64,000 nt of DNA from Chitinophaga pinensis. GTDB taxonomy: Bacteria > Bacteroidota > Bacteroidia > Flavobacteriales_D > Crocinitomicaceae. The translations under genes and the position numbers were made by a program. The DNA is taken from the NCBI GenBank assembly GCA_943324745.2, contig CALPMT020000011.1:1-64000 (forward strand), written 5' to 3'. Below the pieces are notes generated by a model. The model saw only the letters and a list, made by a program, of their open reading frames with translations. It made no database searches and had not been told where the DNA came from. Positions 18,083-29,610 of this stretch are shown one piece after another (within the stretch, counting starts at the first letter, position 1; each line of letters starts with the position of its first letter).

Positions 18083-18668
18083 AAATCTTAATGAAATCAT
18101 TACTAGCTGATTGTAATGCAAAATCTTTGATCGAACCTTTTTCAACGATATCGACTTTTCGATGAACTCCTTTTTCGAGTATATGCGAAATGTCAATCAA
18201 ATCAAACAACGAATATTTCTTTTTATCGTTAAACTCCACACAAATATCCACATCGCTTTTTGCAGTGTTTTCACCTCTTGCAAAAGACCCAAACAAATAG
18301 GCAACAGAAATACGTCCATCCTTTTGTAAAAATTCACGGATCGTTTGTATCATATTCTCAAACGAAAATGTATATTTTGTTTGATACATCACAGCAGCTT
18401 CAGCAACTTTTAATGCTTCTAAACCAACCTCTTCATTTGAAATTTCATATTGTATTTTCTCAGACAACCAAGCAATCAATAATTCTGATTCTGGCAAATT
18501 ATAATAACTCGCTAATTTTACTACTTGCTCCCGTGTTGCAGTTCGTTTACCATTTTCAATTTTACTTAAAACTGCTAAATCAATCCCAACTTCGGAAGCA
18601 ACAAAACGCAAAGGAAGTTGTTTTTCTTCCCTTGCATTTTTAAGAATTTGAAGTAAATTTTCCATCAC
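18075..18668 (-). CDS. HTH-MNT fusion antitoxin (XRE domain plus minimal nucleotidyltransferase)
   Basis: This 197-residue protein joins two domains. Residues 1-65 are an XRE helix-turn-helix (LRFVASEVGIDLAVLSKIENGKR split over the recognition helices). Residues 100-197 are a minimal nucleotidyltransferase with GSFARG at 127-132 and SDVD at 138-141, matching GSX10DXD. In MntA/HepT systems the MNT partner neutralises HepT by AMPylation. The fused HTH suggests the same protein represses the promoter, and a perfect palindrome lies ten bases upstream of the start. It is the first of two genes inserted between thiC and the rest of the thi operon. Confidence 0.88.
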   Translation of the reverse strand: MMENLLQILKNAREEKQLPLRFVASEVGIDLAVLSKIENGKRTATREQVVKLASYYNLPESELLIAWLSEKIQYEISNEEVGLEALKVAEAAVMYQTKYTFSFENMIQTIREFLQKDGRISVAYLFGSFARGENTAKSDVDICVEFNDKKKYSLFDLIDISHILEKGVHRKVDIVEKGSIKDFALQSASNDFIKIYG

Positions 18669-18677
18669 AAAATCATG

Positions 18678-18694
18678 TTGACAATTATTGTCAA
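18678..18694. promoter_or_regulatory. Palindromic operator candidate of the HTH-MNT/HepT module
   Basis: TTGACAATTATTGTCAA is a perfect 8+1+8 inverted repeat, 10 bp upstream of the HTH-MNT start codon. Size and position fit an XRE-type operator for autoregulation. Confidence 0.7.
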
Positions 18695-18704
18695 AAATAC
18701 AAAA

Positions 18705-20779
<2,075 letters not shown>

Positions 20780-20798
20780 CCTAAAATTAATTTTCTCA

Positions 20799-20807
20799 CT
20801 TTAGGGG
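20799..20807 (-). promoter_or_regulatory. Anti-P1/P2 strand of the TPP riboswitch expression platform
   Basis: On the minus strand these bases read CCCCTAAAG, the perfect nine-base complement of CTTTAGGGG at the 5' side of the aptamer (20913-20905). The same CCTAAA can instead pair with TTTAGG directly before the thiS ATG (20785-20780). The two pairings exclude each other, giving a simple translational switch. Confidence 0.6.
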
Positions 20808-20839
20808 AACACAAAGAGATATACGCGACAAATCGCTTT

Positions 20840-20917
20840 ACACTTTTTCCTTCGTCAGTACTAACTGCATCAGGTTCGGAGGGTATAATCTCAGCACATT
20901 GGCACCCCTAAAGATGT
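20840..20917 (-). ncRNA. TPP riboswitch (THI element) aptamer
   Basis: The minus strand carries the conserved THI-box: GGGGTGCC, CTGAGATTATACCC, then GAACCTGATGCAGTTAGTAC in order, and a closing GAAGG. P1 is formed by ACA-T-CTTT at the 5' end and AAAGTGT at the 3' end (one bulge). It lies 61 bases upstream of thiS and should switch off the whole thi operon when thiamin pyrophosphate is plentiful. Confidence 0.96.
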
Positions 20918-21234
20918 AACGAAATTACAAAATTAATTGTAGGATAAAAAATATATTTATGAACGTTTTCTTTTTCGAGGTTTCCCCCAATTTTTAGGAT
21001 TATTTCGGATGTAGTATTTTACACGGAGAAATTCGTCATAATCACGAATGATGCGGTCATGAAATAATTTTTGCCATTGAAAATCGGCATGAATCCGATG
21101 TGCATGTTTTGTAACGACCGATTTAAATGATCGAATCACCACAGATATTGAACCTGGTTTTGGTGAAATTGAAGAATAATAGGATGGGGAATTTTTTATA
21201 GAAGGATTATAAAATGGCCCTTCCAATTGGCGGG

Positions 21235-21254
21235 GATATTGCACTGCAATATTC
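21235..21254. repeat. Palindrome 1 inside the RAYT gene
   Basis: Arms ATATTGCA and TGCAATAT around one C (21236-21252), with G/C-rich flanks that pair imperfectly. It shares the core TTGCANTGCAA with palindrome 2 in the same gene. Confidence 0.75.
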
Positions 21255-21417
21255 CTTGGACCACTACTAATATCTCCATCAATTCTATAATCGACTTGGT
21301 CGATTGTGGAAATATCATCAACAAAACAATTATTTATTTCATCCAACCATTTCAAATAGTTGGAATGTGATTCATTACATTCCATATTTCCACTATGAAA
21401 ATGTTCATTCAATGTTG

Positions 21418-21442
21418 GGGGATGTTGCAATGCAACATCCCC
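21418..21442. repeat. Palindrome 2 inside the RAYT gene
   Basis: This is a perfect inverted repeat with two 12-base arms (GGGGATGTTGCA and its complement) around one A. It encodes the GDVALQHP stretch of the protein. REP-like palindromes are the known substrates of RAYTs, so the gene appears to carry its own substrate sequence. Confidence 0.85.
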
Positions 21443-21840
21443 ACAGATGATTAATATCCCATGGATATGATTGGGCATAATCACAAATTCATTCAAATGT
21501 ATATGGGGAAAATGTTTTGGGATTTCCGACCAATATTGATGTGCCAATTTTCCAATATCGGATAAACACATGTGTTCATCCATAATTTCACCAAAAAAAT
21601 GATTCCGATTTTTAGTGCAAATGGTAATGTGGTAAGAACCCTCCGTTCTATAATCCCACCATTGGGCTCTGAAGGTTTCATTGCGGTATAAACCTTTGAA
21701 TTTCTCACTCATTTTGATACTTTTCTTATTTAATTTAAGGAAAAATATCATATTGTCTGATAATCAACTATAAATATTCTTAAAACCAAGCACAATAATT
21801 TACATCATTAATCGTATTATTGTTATTCAAATAAGAATTT

Positions 21841-22311
21841 ATGGTTGAAAAACAAATACATATCGAAAATCCTTGTCCGATGTCATTAAACAAAATGAAA
21901 ACAGCCGATGGGTTTTATTGTAAAAGTTGCTCGAAAACAATTATCGATTTCAGAAATAAACCTGTGAATGAGATCCTAAATGTAGATTCTGACATTACCT
22001 GTGGTATATTTTCTGAGGAACAAGTTAGTACTCCCACATTTTCATTTAAATACAAAATATTGTTTCGTGTTTTGACAATATTATCCATTATTGGATTTAA
22101 CGTTAAACCTGTTTACGCGCAAGACACACAGCCAAAAAAAGATAGTGTGATTAATCAATCAGATTCTCTCAAAGTTTTAATAGAAGGAAAAGTGATTCTG
22201 AATAAACTACCTAACGACACTATCGTTGCAACTGAAAAACCTAAAAGAAAATGGTTTAGAAAGAAGAAGAAAATTGTAGGTAGAACAACTACAGGATGTC
22301 CATCATTTTAG
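21841..22311 (+). CDS. Cys-rich, single-helix protein of a Bacteroidota-specific kind
   Basis: This 156-residue protein begins IHIENPCPM, then DGFYCKSCSKTIIDF, a zinc-ribbon-like C...CxxC pattern that recurs in many Bacteroidota proteins of unknown role. A hydrophobic segment (about residues 75-92, ending VYAQ) follows, then a short outer part with a very basic KRKWFRKKKK run. It may be a membrane-anchored zinc-ribbon protein. It is separated from the next small membrane protein gene by one base, so they are co-transcribed. Confidence 0.6.
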   Translation: MVEKQIHIENPCPMSLNKMKTADGFYCKSCSKTIIDFRNKPVNEILNVDSDITCGIFSEEQVSTPTFSFKYKILFRVLTILSIIGFNVKPVYAQDTQPKKDSVINQSDSLKVLIEGKVILNKLPNDTIVATEKPKRKWFRKKKKIVGRTTTGCPSF

Positions 22312-22312
22312 A

Positions 22313-22534
22313 ATGAAAACTTTCAAACTCGTTTCAATCGTACTTATTAATTTAACTACTCTAATCTTTTTATCCCTTTTGATGATGGATGTAGATGATA
22401 ACTTTAATATGGACATCCTAAAATACATACAAGAAAAATCCTATCCTTGGAAGTTAGTACCAATAGCTTGGATTTTATGGTTTATTGTAAATGGATTATT
22501 TATTTACAAATATCTACGTAAAAAGAAAAACTAA
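22313..22534 (+). CDS. Small two-helix membrane protein, unknown
   Basis: This 73-residue protein has two hydrophobic helices (about 4-24 and 45-66) and a basic C-terminus (KYLRKKKN). It follows the Cys-rich protein gene directly and is convergent with the next gene, ten bases apart. No family is recognised. Confidence 0.55.
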   Translation: MKTFKLVSIVLINLTTLIFLSLLMMDVDDNFNMDILKYIQEKSYPWKLVPIAWILWFIVNGLFIYKYLRKKKN

Positions 22535-22544
22535 TATCAAAAAT

Positions 22545-23081
22545 CTATTTTATTCTAAAGCTGTTTAGAATAAATTGTGCAGATTCTAAGTATTTAAGAT
22601 AGTTTTTTTCTTCTGAAGTATAGGTTAAAACATATGCTTTATTTTCTGAAATAAAATAATATTGTTCAAATTTCAACTTAAACATTCCTTGTTTACCGGT
22701 ATAAATTACATGCTGATATGGTCTTGGCTTCGAAAAATTGGTTTTAGAAATTTCTATATTACTTTCAGTAATCATGCTCTTAATTTGATTCACAGATATT
22801 TCCGTGTATTTTTCCAAATTCATCCCAGGATACTGACTTAAATCTTGCACTAACAAATTAACATTCTCTCTGAATTTATCGTTCGGATCAGATGCTTCAG
22901 AATATATAAAAAAAGTTGTTCCATTTGTTCCAGTCGAATCAAGTATCCAATTATTTGGAACATTATAAGTACATAGTTTACTTTTTACAAAAAAAGATAT
23001 TTCGTTTGTAGATGGACTTTGGCCAAATGACACACCTAATGTCAACACAAAAAGTGCGATAATTCCAATTTTACTTCCCAT
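22545..23081 (-). CDS. Secreted PsbP/DUF1795-like protein
   Basis: This 178-residue protein has a signal peptide (GIIALFVLTLGVSFGQS) and a mature part of about 155 residues. The pattern VPNNWIL...NVNLLVQDL...NLEKYTEISVNQIKS and a final SAQFILNSFRIK helix resembles the PsbP-like/DUF1795 fold. It is probably periplasmic. Its function is unknown. Confidence 0.6.
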   Translation of the reverse strand: MGSKIGIIALFVLTLGVSFGQSPSTNEISFFVKSKLCTYNVPNNWILDSTGTNGTTFFIYSEASDPNDKFRENVNLLVQDLSQYPGMNLEKYTEISVNQIKSMITESNIEISKTNFSKPRPYQHVIYTGKQGMFKLKFEQYYFISENKAYVLTYTSEEKNYLKYLESAQFILNSFRIK

Positions 23082-23144
23082 TACTCAATATTTCTTTTTA
23101 ATAAATTAGTATTCATCTTATTATCGACTGTACAGCTACAATAG

Positions 23145-25037
23145 CTACACCCCTTCCGCCAACTCTAACCAGCGTTCTGTCTTTGTTTCAATCGCTTGAA
23201 CGATTTCACCTAACTTAGAACCAGCCTCCATGATTTCGTCGTTCGTTTTGGTTCCGTCGGATAAAATCAAAGTAAATTTTTCTTTTTCTGTTTCCAAAAC
23301 TTCTAATTCTTTTTCTAAAGAATCAAATTCTTGTTTTTCCTTGAAAGACAATTTTTTCTTTTCGGGTTGTGGAGTTTGAACTGCCGGTTTTGGCGCTGCC
23401 GCCTCTTCTTGTTTTTGTTGTTTAACTGCATCGGCTTTATCCTGACGCTCTTGCTTGATATCCTCTTGTAATTTTTGTCGGTATTCGGTGTAATTCCCAA
23501 CGATGTCTTTGATTTTACCTTGACCTTCAAACACAAAGATGTGATCCACCATTTTATCCATGAAATATCGGTCGTGGGAAACTACAATCAAACAACCTTC
23601 AAAGGTACGTAGGTAATCTTCCAAGACACTCATTACGAAGATATCCAAGTCGTTGGTAGGCTCATCCAGAATCAAGAAATTCGGGTTTTTCATCAACACG
23701 GTCATCAATTTCAAACGACGCTTTTCACCTCCACTAAGTTTATACACGAAATTGTAGTGCATATCTCTTGGAAACAAAAATTTCTCCAAGAATTGCGCTG
23801 CTGTCATTTGTTTCCCTTTTTCCAAAGGAATATATTCTGCGATATCACGAATGACATCAATTACTTTTTTATCGTCATCAACCTTGATTAACTCTTGGTT
23901 GTAATACCCAAAAACTACGGTCTCGCCAATAGAAACAGTTCCTTTATCTACTGGTTCTAACTCCTGAATCATGTTCAAGAACGTCGATTTTCCCGTGCCA
24001 TTATTTCCAACAATCCCTAAACGTTCTTTACGGTTAAAATTATAGGTAAAACCATCCAAAATCACGCGTGAGGGCCAAGCTTTGTGTATTTTGTGTAACT
24101 CAAGAATTTTTGTCCCTAAACGTTCCATTTTCACGGGGATTTCTACTTCGCTATCATCGATACGTTGCTGAGCAACACTCTTAATATCTTGAAAAGAATC
24201 AACACGTGCTTTTTGTTTAACACCTCGCGCTTTAGGTTGTTTACGAATCCAATCCAACTCTTTTTTAAAGGTGTTTCTTGCTTTATCAATCGTAGATTGT
24301 AATTGTTCTTGACGTTCTGCTTTTTTCTCTAAGAAATAAGAGAAATTACCTTTGTATCGGTATAATGTTTTATCTTCTAATTCTAAAATAGAATCACACA
24401 CTACCTCTAAGAAATAACGGTCGTGTGTAACCATTAGAATCGTTGATTTCGATTTAGAAAGGTACTCTTCCAACCATTCAATCATATCTAAATCCAAGTG
24501 ATTCGTTGGCTCATCTAAAATCAAAAAATCTGCCTCAGACACCAATACTTTCGCCAAGTTCACACGCTTTTTCTGACCTCCAGATAAACTTCCGACTTTC
24601 ACATCGGTATTGTCTAGTTTTAGTACCGATAAAATTTGAGCAACCTTTACCTCAATATCCCACGCATTTAAATCCGTCAATTCTTGAAAACACTCATTCA
24701 ACAATTCATCATCTTGGTTTTTCATCGCCAAGTTGTACTTTTTTACTGCTTGAATCTCTGGTAAATCATGATCAAAAACCGCCTCCATGATTGTCATTTC
24801 GTCGTCCATGTTTTCACTTTGTTCCATGAAAGCTACACGGATATCATTTCGATATACAATTCGACCTGAATCAAACTGTTCTTTATCCATCAAACAACGC
24901 AGAAGGGTTGTTTTACCACTTCCATTTTTCGCAACGATGGCTACTTTTTGTCCTTGGTCAATCCCAAAGGTAATATCGGAAAACAACATACGGTCCCCAA
25001 AGGACTTTGTAAGATTCTCAACGGAAAGATAATTCAT
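23145..25037 (-). CDS. ABC-F family ATPase (Uup-like)
   Basis: This 630-residue soluble protein has two ABC domains and no membrane helices. Domain 1 has Walker A AKNGSGKTT and signature LSGGQKKR. Domain 2 has GNNGTGKST and LSGGEKRR. Between them is a basic linker (IRKQPKARGVKQKARVDSF) and at the end a coiled-coil of about 90 residues after a Lys/Gln/Pro-rich spacer. This matches Uup-type ABC-F proteins, which act on ribosomes or nucleic-acid structures. It is probably a housekeeping gene; resistance function is not indicated. Confidence 0.92.
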   Translation of the reverse strand: MNYLSVENLTKSFGDRMLFSDITFGIDQGQKVAIVAKNGSGKTTLLRCLMDKEQFDSGRIVYRNDIRVAFMEQSENMDDEMTIMEAVFDHDLPEIQAVKKYNLAMKNQDDELLNECFQELTDLNAWDIEVKVAQILSVLKLDNTDVKVGSLSGGQKKRVNLAKVLVSEADFLILDEPTNHLDLDMIEWLEEYLSKSKSTILMVTHDRYFLEVVCDSILELEDKTLYRYKGNFSYFLEKKAERQEQLQSTIDKARNTFKKELDWIRKQPKARGVKQKARVDSFQDIKSVAQQRIDDSEVEIPVKMERLGTKILELHKIHKAWPSRVILDGFTYNFNRKERLGIVGNNGTGKSTFLNMIQELEPVDKGTVSIGETVVFGYYNQELIKVDDDKKVIDVIRDIAEYIPLEKGKQMTAAQFLEKFLFPRDMHYNFVYKLSGGEKRRLKLMTVLMKNPNFLILDEPTNDLDIFVMSVLEDYLRTFEGCLIVVSHDRYFMDKMVDHIFVFEGQGKIKDIVGNYTEYRQKLQEDIKQERQDKADAVKQQKQEEAAAPKPAVQTPQPEKKKLSFKEKQEFDSLEKELEVLETEKEKFTLILSDGTKTNDEIMEAGSKLGEIVQAIETKTERWLELAEGV

Positions 25038-25164
25038 AAAATGTCTTCTAAAAAATGCTTATATATAATTCGAAATCAAATTCATTATTCACAAGAAAAA
25101 CACTTGCGTCGATTTCTGGTCTTCCTCTAAATCTAATTTCTAGAAGCCACCACTATCAAATTAA

Positions 25165-25629
25165 TTAACGGATACGATCTACAGAGTCAAGTAGTTTTTT
25201 GTCTTTTTTAACTCCCCACGAAGCTAAATAAGTGAAAACAACTGCTATTGCAAACAAAAAATATCCAGGACCTAACACTACGGCATTCGTATTCTTGACA
25301 AAAACACCCACATAGGCATTAACTGTTAACATACCAAACATAAATGATAATGCAAACTTGATACGATTACTCATTTTATACTGCCCTTTTAATCTTTTAT
25401 ATGAAAAAATAGCAATAACAATAAATACAGTAAACAAAATAGAAGCTGGATAAACCCAAATCATTTTCTCACTTACAACCTTGCCAGCTTCGAATTTCAC
25501 TAATTTATAAAAATCAAATTCATAAATTCCGTCTTTGGTCTCAAACGTAAATACATTTAAACCAAAATTTAAAAAGCTCAAACAAATTGTAGCACCTAAC
25601 CAATAAAGAGATTGAATTCTTTGTATCAT
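25165..25629 (-). CDS. DUF4293 family membrane protein
   Basis: This 154-residue protein begins MIQRIQSLYWLGA, the hallmark of the Bacteroidota-specific DUF4293 family, and has four membrane helices with an external loop containing GIYEFDFYKL. Function is unknown. It is a single-gene unit here. Confidence 0.85.
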   Translation of the reverse strand: MIQRIQSLYWLGATICLSFLNFGLNVFTFETKDGIYEFDFYKLVKFEAGKVVSEKMIWVYPASILFTVFIVIAIFSYKRLKGQYKMSNRIKFALSFMFGMLTVNAYVGVFVKNTNAVVLGPGYFLFAIAVVFTYLASWGVKKDKKLLDSVDRIR

Positions 25630-25762
25630 ATTCTGTGATTTTAACCATACAAAGATACGATTTTAGGCTGTATTATAAAGAGATAGATTTTTTTTGTTAA
25701 TTATGTGATTTTTGAATGCTAAAAATTTAACAACGAATTATTTACGACAAATCATTAAAATC

Positions 25763-25792
25763 AACTAATTAACAAAACAATGTTAATTAGTT
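25763..25792. repeat. 12-bp-arm AT-rich hairpin
   Basis: AACTAATTAACA and its exact complement flank a six-base loop in the 240-base gap between DUF4293 and the SUMF1 gene. It lies about 80 bases past the stop of the minus-strand SUMF1 gene and could be its terminator, though no long T tract follows. Confidence 0.6.
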
Positions 25793-25872
25793 AAAATAAA
25801 GTGAAATAATGAAATTATCTTATGTAAATCAACACTTTACATAAGACTAATAAACTTGCTTAATACAAAGTA

Positions 25873-26988
25873 TTAATCTCTTGAGAACACTAAACGAAAC
25901 CCAATACGATTTCCTTCAAATTCCAATTCACCTGTTTCTCGCGCAGCAGCCCTACATGCAGTCGCTGGATTCGCCCAACTTCCACCACGATTTACCTTGT
26001 AACTGCTTTCGGCTGGACCTGTTGGATTGATTGTTGTGCCCTGCGGATAATTTCCATACCAGTCACTACACCATTCAAATACATTGCCATACATATCATG
26101 TAACCCGAATGCATTCGCAGGATAACTACCAACAGGTTGTGTTCTTTTCAAAAACAATTCTTCTCCACAGCGCATTGCTTCGCTTGTCCCATCAAAATTC
26201 GCCTGCGACTTAGACAAGCAATTAGATTTTCCAAAAGCTCCTTTGCCTCCAGCATGTGCAGCATATTCCCATTCTGATTCAGTTGGCAACCTACCCCCCA
26301 TCCATTTGGCAAAACTATCAGCTTCAGCCCAAGTAATATTTATCACTGGCCTATTGCCTCTACCCCATCCATTATCATCCGGTTTTTCAACGCCTGTTGA
26401 ATCACAATAAGCGTCATACAAATCAAACGTAACCTCATATTTACTCATACGAAAATCACTTACTGTTACACGATGCACTTGCTCATCAGTTTCACAATTC
26501 CCATCTTTCGAATCACATCCCATCATAAATGTCCCCCCTTGAATGTCCACTATCGACATTTCAGGTCTTGACATTTTTTTTAAAATCATCTGTTTTCCGG
26601 TTTTGAAATAATCCGTTGAATGTTGAATGGAATCTAATTTTTCCCTAACCTTAGTTAATTCAGTTAATAACGCGTTTTTTTCTTTTGATTTAGATTTCTT
26701 TTTGGATTTCTTTTCTTTCACAGGAGTTAAAACAACGTTTCTAGACTCATGGAGTTCTCTTTCTAATTCTGAAATTTTGCCATTCAACAATCGCATATCT
26801 TCCTCATGCTGAATCGCACATTGCTTCAATTCTTTGTTCAACAAACCAATTTCATGCTCCTTTGAAGTGCACACAATTTGCAGACTGTCATTAGATTTTG
26901 TAAGTCGTTGAATTCGCACTTTTTTAGATTGAGAATACGTTGTAAACGTCACAAACAAAAGAAAAATAAAAGAATATTTAATTGACAT
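25873..26988 (-). CDS. SUMF1/formylglycine-enzyme-domain protein with coiled coil
   Basis: This 371-residue exported protein has a signal peptide (residues 1-19, ending TYSQS), a charged coiled coil to about residue 125, and a C-terminal FGE-sulfatase domain. The domain runs from GGTFMMGCDS through RLPTESEWEYAA, MYGNVFEWCSDW and RGGSWANPATACRAAAR to GFRLVF. True formylglycine-generating enzymes have two catalytic cysteines near the CR motif; here only one is seen. A structural or binding role, as in the gliding-motility proteins GldJ/GldK that share this fold, is more likely than enzymatic activity. Confidence 0.82.
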   Translation of the reverse strand: MSIKYSFIFLLFVTFTTYSQSKKVRIQRLTKSNDSLQIVCTSKEHEIGLLNKELKQCAIQHEEDMRLLNGKISELERELHESRNVVLTPVKEKKSKKKSKSKEKNALLTELTKVREKLDSIQHSTDYFKTGKQMILKKMSRPEMSIVDIQGGTFMMGCDSKDGNCETDEQVHRVTVSDFRMSKYEVTFDLYDAYCDSTGVEKPDDNGWGRGNRPVINITWAEADSFAKWMGGRLPTESEWEYAAHAGGKGAFGKSNCLSKSQANFDGTSEAMRCGEELFLKRTQPVGSYPANAFGLHDMYGNVFEWCSDWYGNYPQGTTINPTGPAESSYKVNRGGSWANPATACRAAARETGELEFEGNRIGFRLVFSRD

Positions 26989-27130
26989 CAGTCGTTAATT
27001 TCAAAGGTTTTATTGAACAATTAAAATTAAAGGAAATGTATGCGCGTGAAATCGAACAAAGAGATAGTTTTGAACGTAATGTTGTTAAATGATTGACGAG
27101 GAATTAATTTCGGATTATTCGAGAAAGCAA

Positions 27131-28204
27131 TTAAAAATTCACCGCTTTTTGCCTTAAATAAAAATCCAATAATACAATCGCAGACATTGCTTCCACAATT
27201 ACAACTGCTCGCGGCACCACGCACGCGTCATGACGACCTTTACCTTCGACAATGACAGAATTTCCAGAAGAATCAATTGAATTTTGAGGTGTTAATATTG
27301 TTGCGACGGGCTTGAATGCTGTACGGAAATAAATTGGCATTCCATTCGAAATACCACCCTGAACACCACCACTGTGATTGGTTTTCGTTTTACCTCCTTC
27401 CATGAATTCATCGTTGTGTGCAGATCCTAACATCGAAACACCTCCAAAACCGGAACCTATTTCAAAACCTTTCACTGCATTGATGGACAACATGGCTTTC
27501 CCAAGTTCAGCGTGTAATTTATCAAAGACTGGCTCTCCAAGTCCTGCAGGAACACCAGAAACCGTACAAAATACACTACCTCCGATTGAATCTCCTTTTT
27601 GCTTAATTTCTTGTATTAATTGCTCCATTTGTGAAGCTTTTTTGGCATTCGGACAACGAACTAAATTTTGTTCAATGACAGTAAAATCAGCATTATCGAT
27701 TTCTGATTCAGAAAGTTTAATTCCACCTACCTGATCTACAAAGGCAGTAATTTTAATTCCTTGTGCCTCTAAAAATTGTTTTGCTAAAGCGCCCGCTACG
27801 ACACGAGAAGCTGTTTCTCTAGCACTGGAACGTCCACCCCCTGTATGGTCGCGGTGACCGTATTTAATATCGTATGTAAAATCCGCATGAGAAGGTCGGT
27901 AAGCATCTTTTAAATGTGTATAATCTTTCGATTTTTGATCTTCATTTGGGATGATAAATCCAATGGGAGTCCCTGTAGTTTTTCCTTCAAAGATTCCGGA
28001 TAAAAATTGAACCTTATCCGATTCTTTGCGTTGGGTAACTAATTTTGATTGTCCTGGTTTTCTTCGATCGAGTTCTGCTTGAACTGCTTCGAAATCTACT
28101 AAAAAACCAACGGGGAACCCCTCGATAACTCCACCAATGGCAGGTCCGTGAGATTCCCCGAAGGTTGTTAATGTAAAAAGTGTTCCGTAAGAAGAACCAG
28201 CCAT
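27131..28204 (-). CDS. aroC: Chorismate synthase
   Basis: This 357-residue enzyme makes chorismate from EPSP using reduced FMN. The signature [16 protein letters not shown] is present near residues 116-131. The N-terminus [19 protein letters not shown] and the C-terminal [18 protein letters not shown] are typical. The stop of the upstream phosphohexomutase and this start share a base, so they are co-transcribed. Confidence 0.96.
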   Translation of the reverse strand: MAGSSYGTLFTLTTFGESHGPAIGGVIEGFPVGFLVDFEAVQAELDRRKPGQSKLVTQRKESDKVQFLSGIFEGKTTGTPIGFIIPNEDQKSKDYTHLKDAYRPSHADFTYDIKYGHRDHTGGGRSSARETASRVVAGALAKQFLEAQGIKITAFVDQVGGIKLSESEIDNADFTVIEQNLVRCPNAKKASQMEQLIQEIKQKGDSIGGSVFCTVSGVPAGLGEPVFDKLHAELGKAMLSINAVKGFEIGSGFGGVSMLGSAHNDEFMEGGKTKTNHSGGVQGGISNGMPIYFRTAFKPVATILTPQNSIDSSGNSVIVEGKGRHDACVVPRAVVIVEAMSAIVLLDFYLRQKAVNF

Positions 28205-29610
28205 TAATTACAAATTGTTTGTTCTGTTAGGCTTAATATTTTTCTAACTTCTTCTAAAGTTGGAGCTTCTGCATACGTACGAAGAACAGGTTCTGTTCCT
28301 GAAGCGCGAATCATCATCCATTTTTCATTGTCAAAGAAATATTTCCAACCATCGGTTGTTTTTACTTCGCGTACTTCGTAATCCCCAAAAGTTTTGAACG
28401 TATCTCCTTTGCAATTTGCAATGATTTTTTGTTTCAATTCTTCGGTAATATGTAAATCATTTCTTTCAAATTTGAATTCACCTACCAATGCATATACTTC
28501 ATCAATCAATGCTTCCAACGATTTTCCAGATTTCGCCATGTATTCCCAGATGATTAATCCCATCCAAATTCCATCACGTTCTGGAATGTGTCCTTTAACA
28601 GCGATTCCTCCTGATTCTTCACCACCTAACAATACATCTTCTGCAACCATTTTAGAAGCGATTTCTTTGAAACCAACTTTCGTAGTTTCTTGTGGTAAAT
28701 TGTATAAAGCAGCTAATTTTTCTACACGTGGCGTAACACTGAAAGCAGTAACTACTTTACCCGTCATTCCTTTGTGTTTTACCAAATAATGAATCAACAA
28801 TAAAATGATGTGGTGAGAATCTACGAATTCACCGTTAGAATCATACAAACCGATACGGTCTGCATCGCCATCCGTAGCTAAACCACAAGCAATTCCTTTG
28901 TTGTTTTTGATAAACGCTTCTAATTCTTTCAAGTTTTTAGCGATTGGCTCTGGAGCCTGACCATAAAAAGATGGATTCGCTTCGCAATGCAATAATTCTG
29001 TATTAGGTAAAATACGTCGCATAACATTCTGTCCAGCACCATACATCGCATCGTAAACAAATTTCAATCCGGAATTACGAATCGCATCCAAATCAAAATT
29101 TGCCTCCACATGTTTTACATACATTGTCTCTAAATCGACAATCTCTACTTTACCAGCTGCAATTGCATCTTCGATAGAAATGGTTTTGTAATCGTTAGCC
29201 AACGTATCTGGAATCATATCTTCCACTTCTTGCACGTGTTCAGGTGCCAAAGGTCCGCCGAAATCAGCTTTTAATTTATACCCATTGTAGGATGGTGGAT
29301 TGTGACTCGCAGTGATAATCACACCTAAAGCACAATTTAACTTATTTGCACCTAAGGAAATCATTGGCGTAGAAACAAATCCTTTCGACATTTTCACGTT
29401 TACACCTTCGTTTAAAAACACCTTCACGCAAGTATCTACAAATAATGCTCCTGCAAAACGGCAATCATGACCAATAATGATGGTTGGATTATTTGAATTA
29501 TTTTTCACCCAAACAGCAGTAGCTTGCGCAACACGAGCAACATTATCAACTGTGAATTCTTCCGCGATGATTGCTCTCCAGCCGTCAGTTCCAAATTTTA
29601 TTTTAGTCAT
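28204..29610 (-). CDS. Phosphoglucomutase/phosphomannomutase family protein
   Basis: This 468-residue alpha-D-phosphohexomutase has the phosphoserine loop [13 protein letters not shown] near residues 99-111, metal loop DGDADR near 245-250, sugar loop GGEESGG, and phosphate loop [10 protein letters not shown] near the C-terminus. The N-terminal FGTDGWRA motif is typical of the family. The substrate (glucose-, mannose- or glucosamine-phosphate) cannot be decided. It overlaps aroC by one base. Confidence 0.93.
   Translation of the reverse strand: MTKIKFGTDGWRAIIAEEFTVDNVARVAQATAVWVKNNSNNPTIIIGHDCRFAGALFVDTCVKVFLNEGVNVKMSKGFVSTPMISLGANKLNCALGVIITASHNPPSYNGYKLKADFGGPLAPEHVQEVEDMIPDTLANDYKTISIEDAIAAGKVEIVDLETMYVKHVEANFDLDAIRNSGLKFVYDAMYGAGQNVMRRILPNTELLHCEANPSFYGQAPEPIAKNLKELEAFIKNNKGIACGLATDGDADRIGLYDSNGEFVDSHHIILLLIHYLVKHKGMTGKVVTAFSVTPRVEKLAALYNLPQETTKVGFKEIASKMVAEDVLLGGEESGGIAVKGHIPERDGIWMGLIIWEYMAKSGKSLEALIDEVYALVGEFKFERNDLHITEELKQKIIANCKGDTFKTFGDYEVREVKTTDGWKYFFDNEKWMMIRASGTEPVLRTYAEAPTLEEVRKILSLTEQTICN

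Larger units (their letters stand above)
20957..21712 (-). mobile_element. REP-associated tyrosine transposase (RAYT, Y1 family)
   Basis: The 251-residue protein (start at MSEKFKGLYRNETF, 21712) has the IS200/RAYT features: SYHITICTKNRNHFFG, the HUH motif in PNHIHGI, and the candidate catalytic Tyr in LRVKYYIRNNP with a basic C-terminal tail. The central part is expanded by segments encoded by two palindromes (GDVALQHP and NIAVQYP). No left and right IS200 ends are evident, consistent with a domesticated RAYT rather than an active insertion sequence. It stands alone next to the thi operon. Confidence 0.88.

Noticed and set aside
18083-18196. N-terminal extension of HepT
   Set aside because: It overlaps the MNT coding region by a further 114 bases and is longer than known HepT proteins.
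25873-26988. Formylglycine-generating sulfatase-modifying enzyme
   Set aside because: The domain is right but only one of the two catalytic cysteines is visible, so enzymatic naming is not supported.
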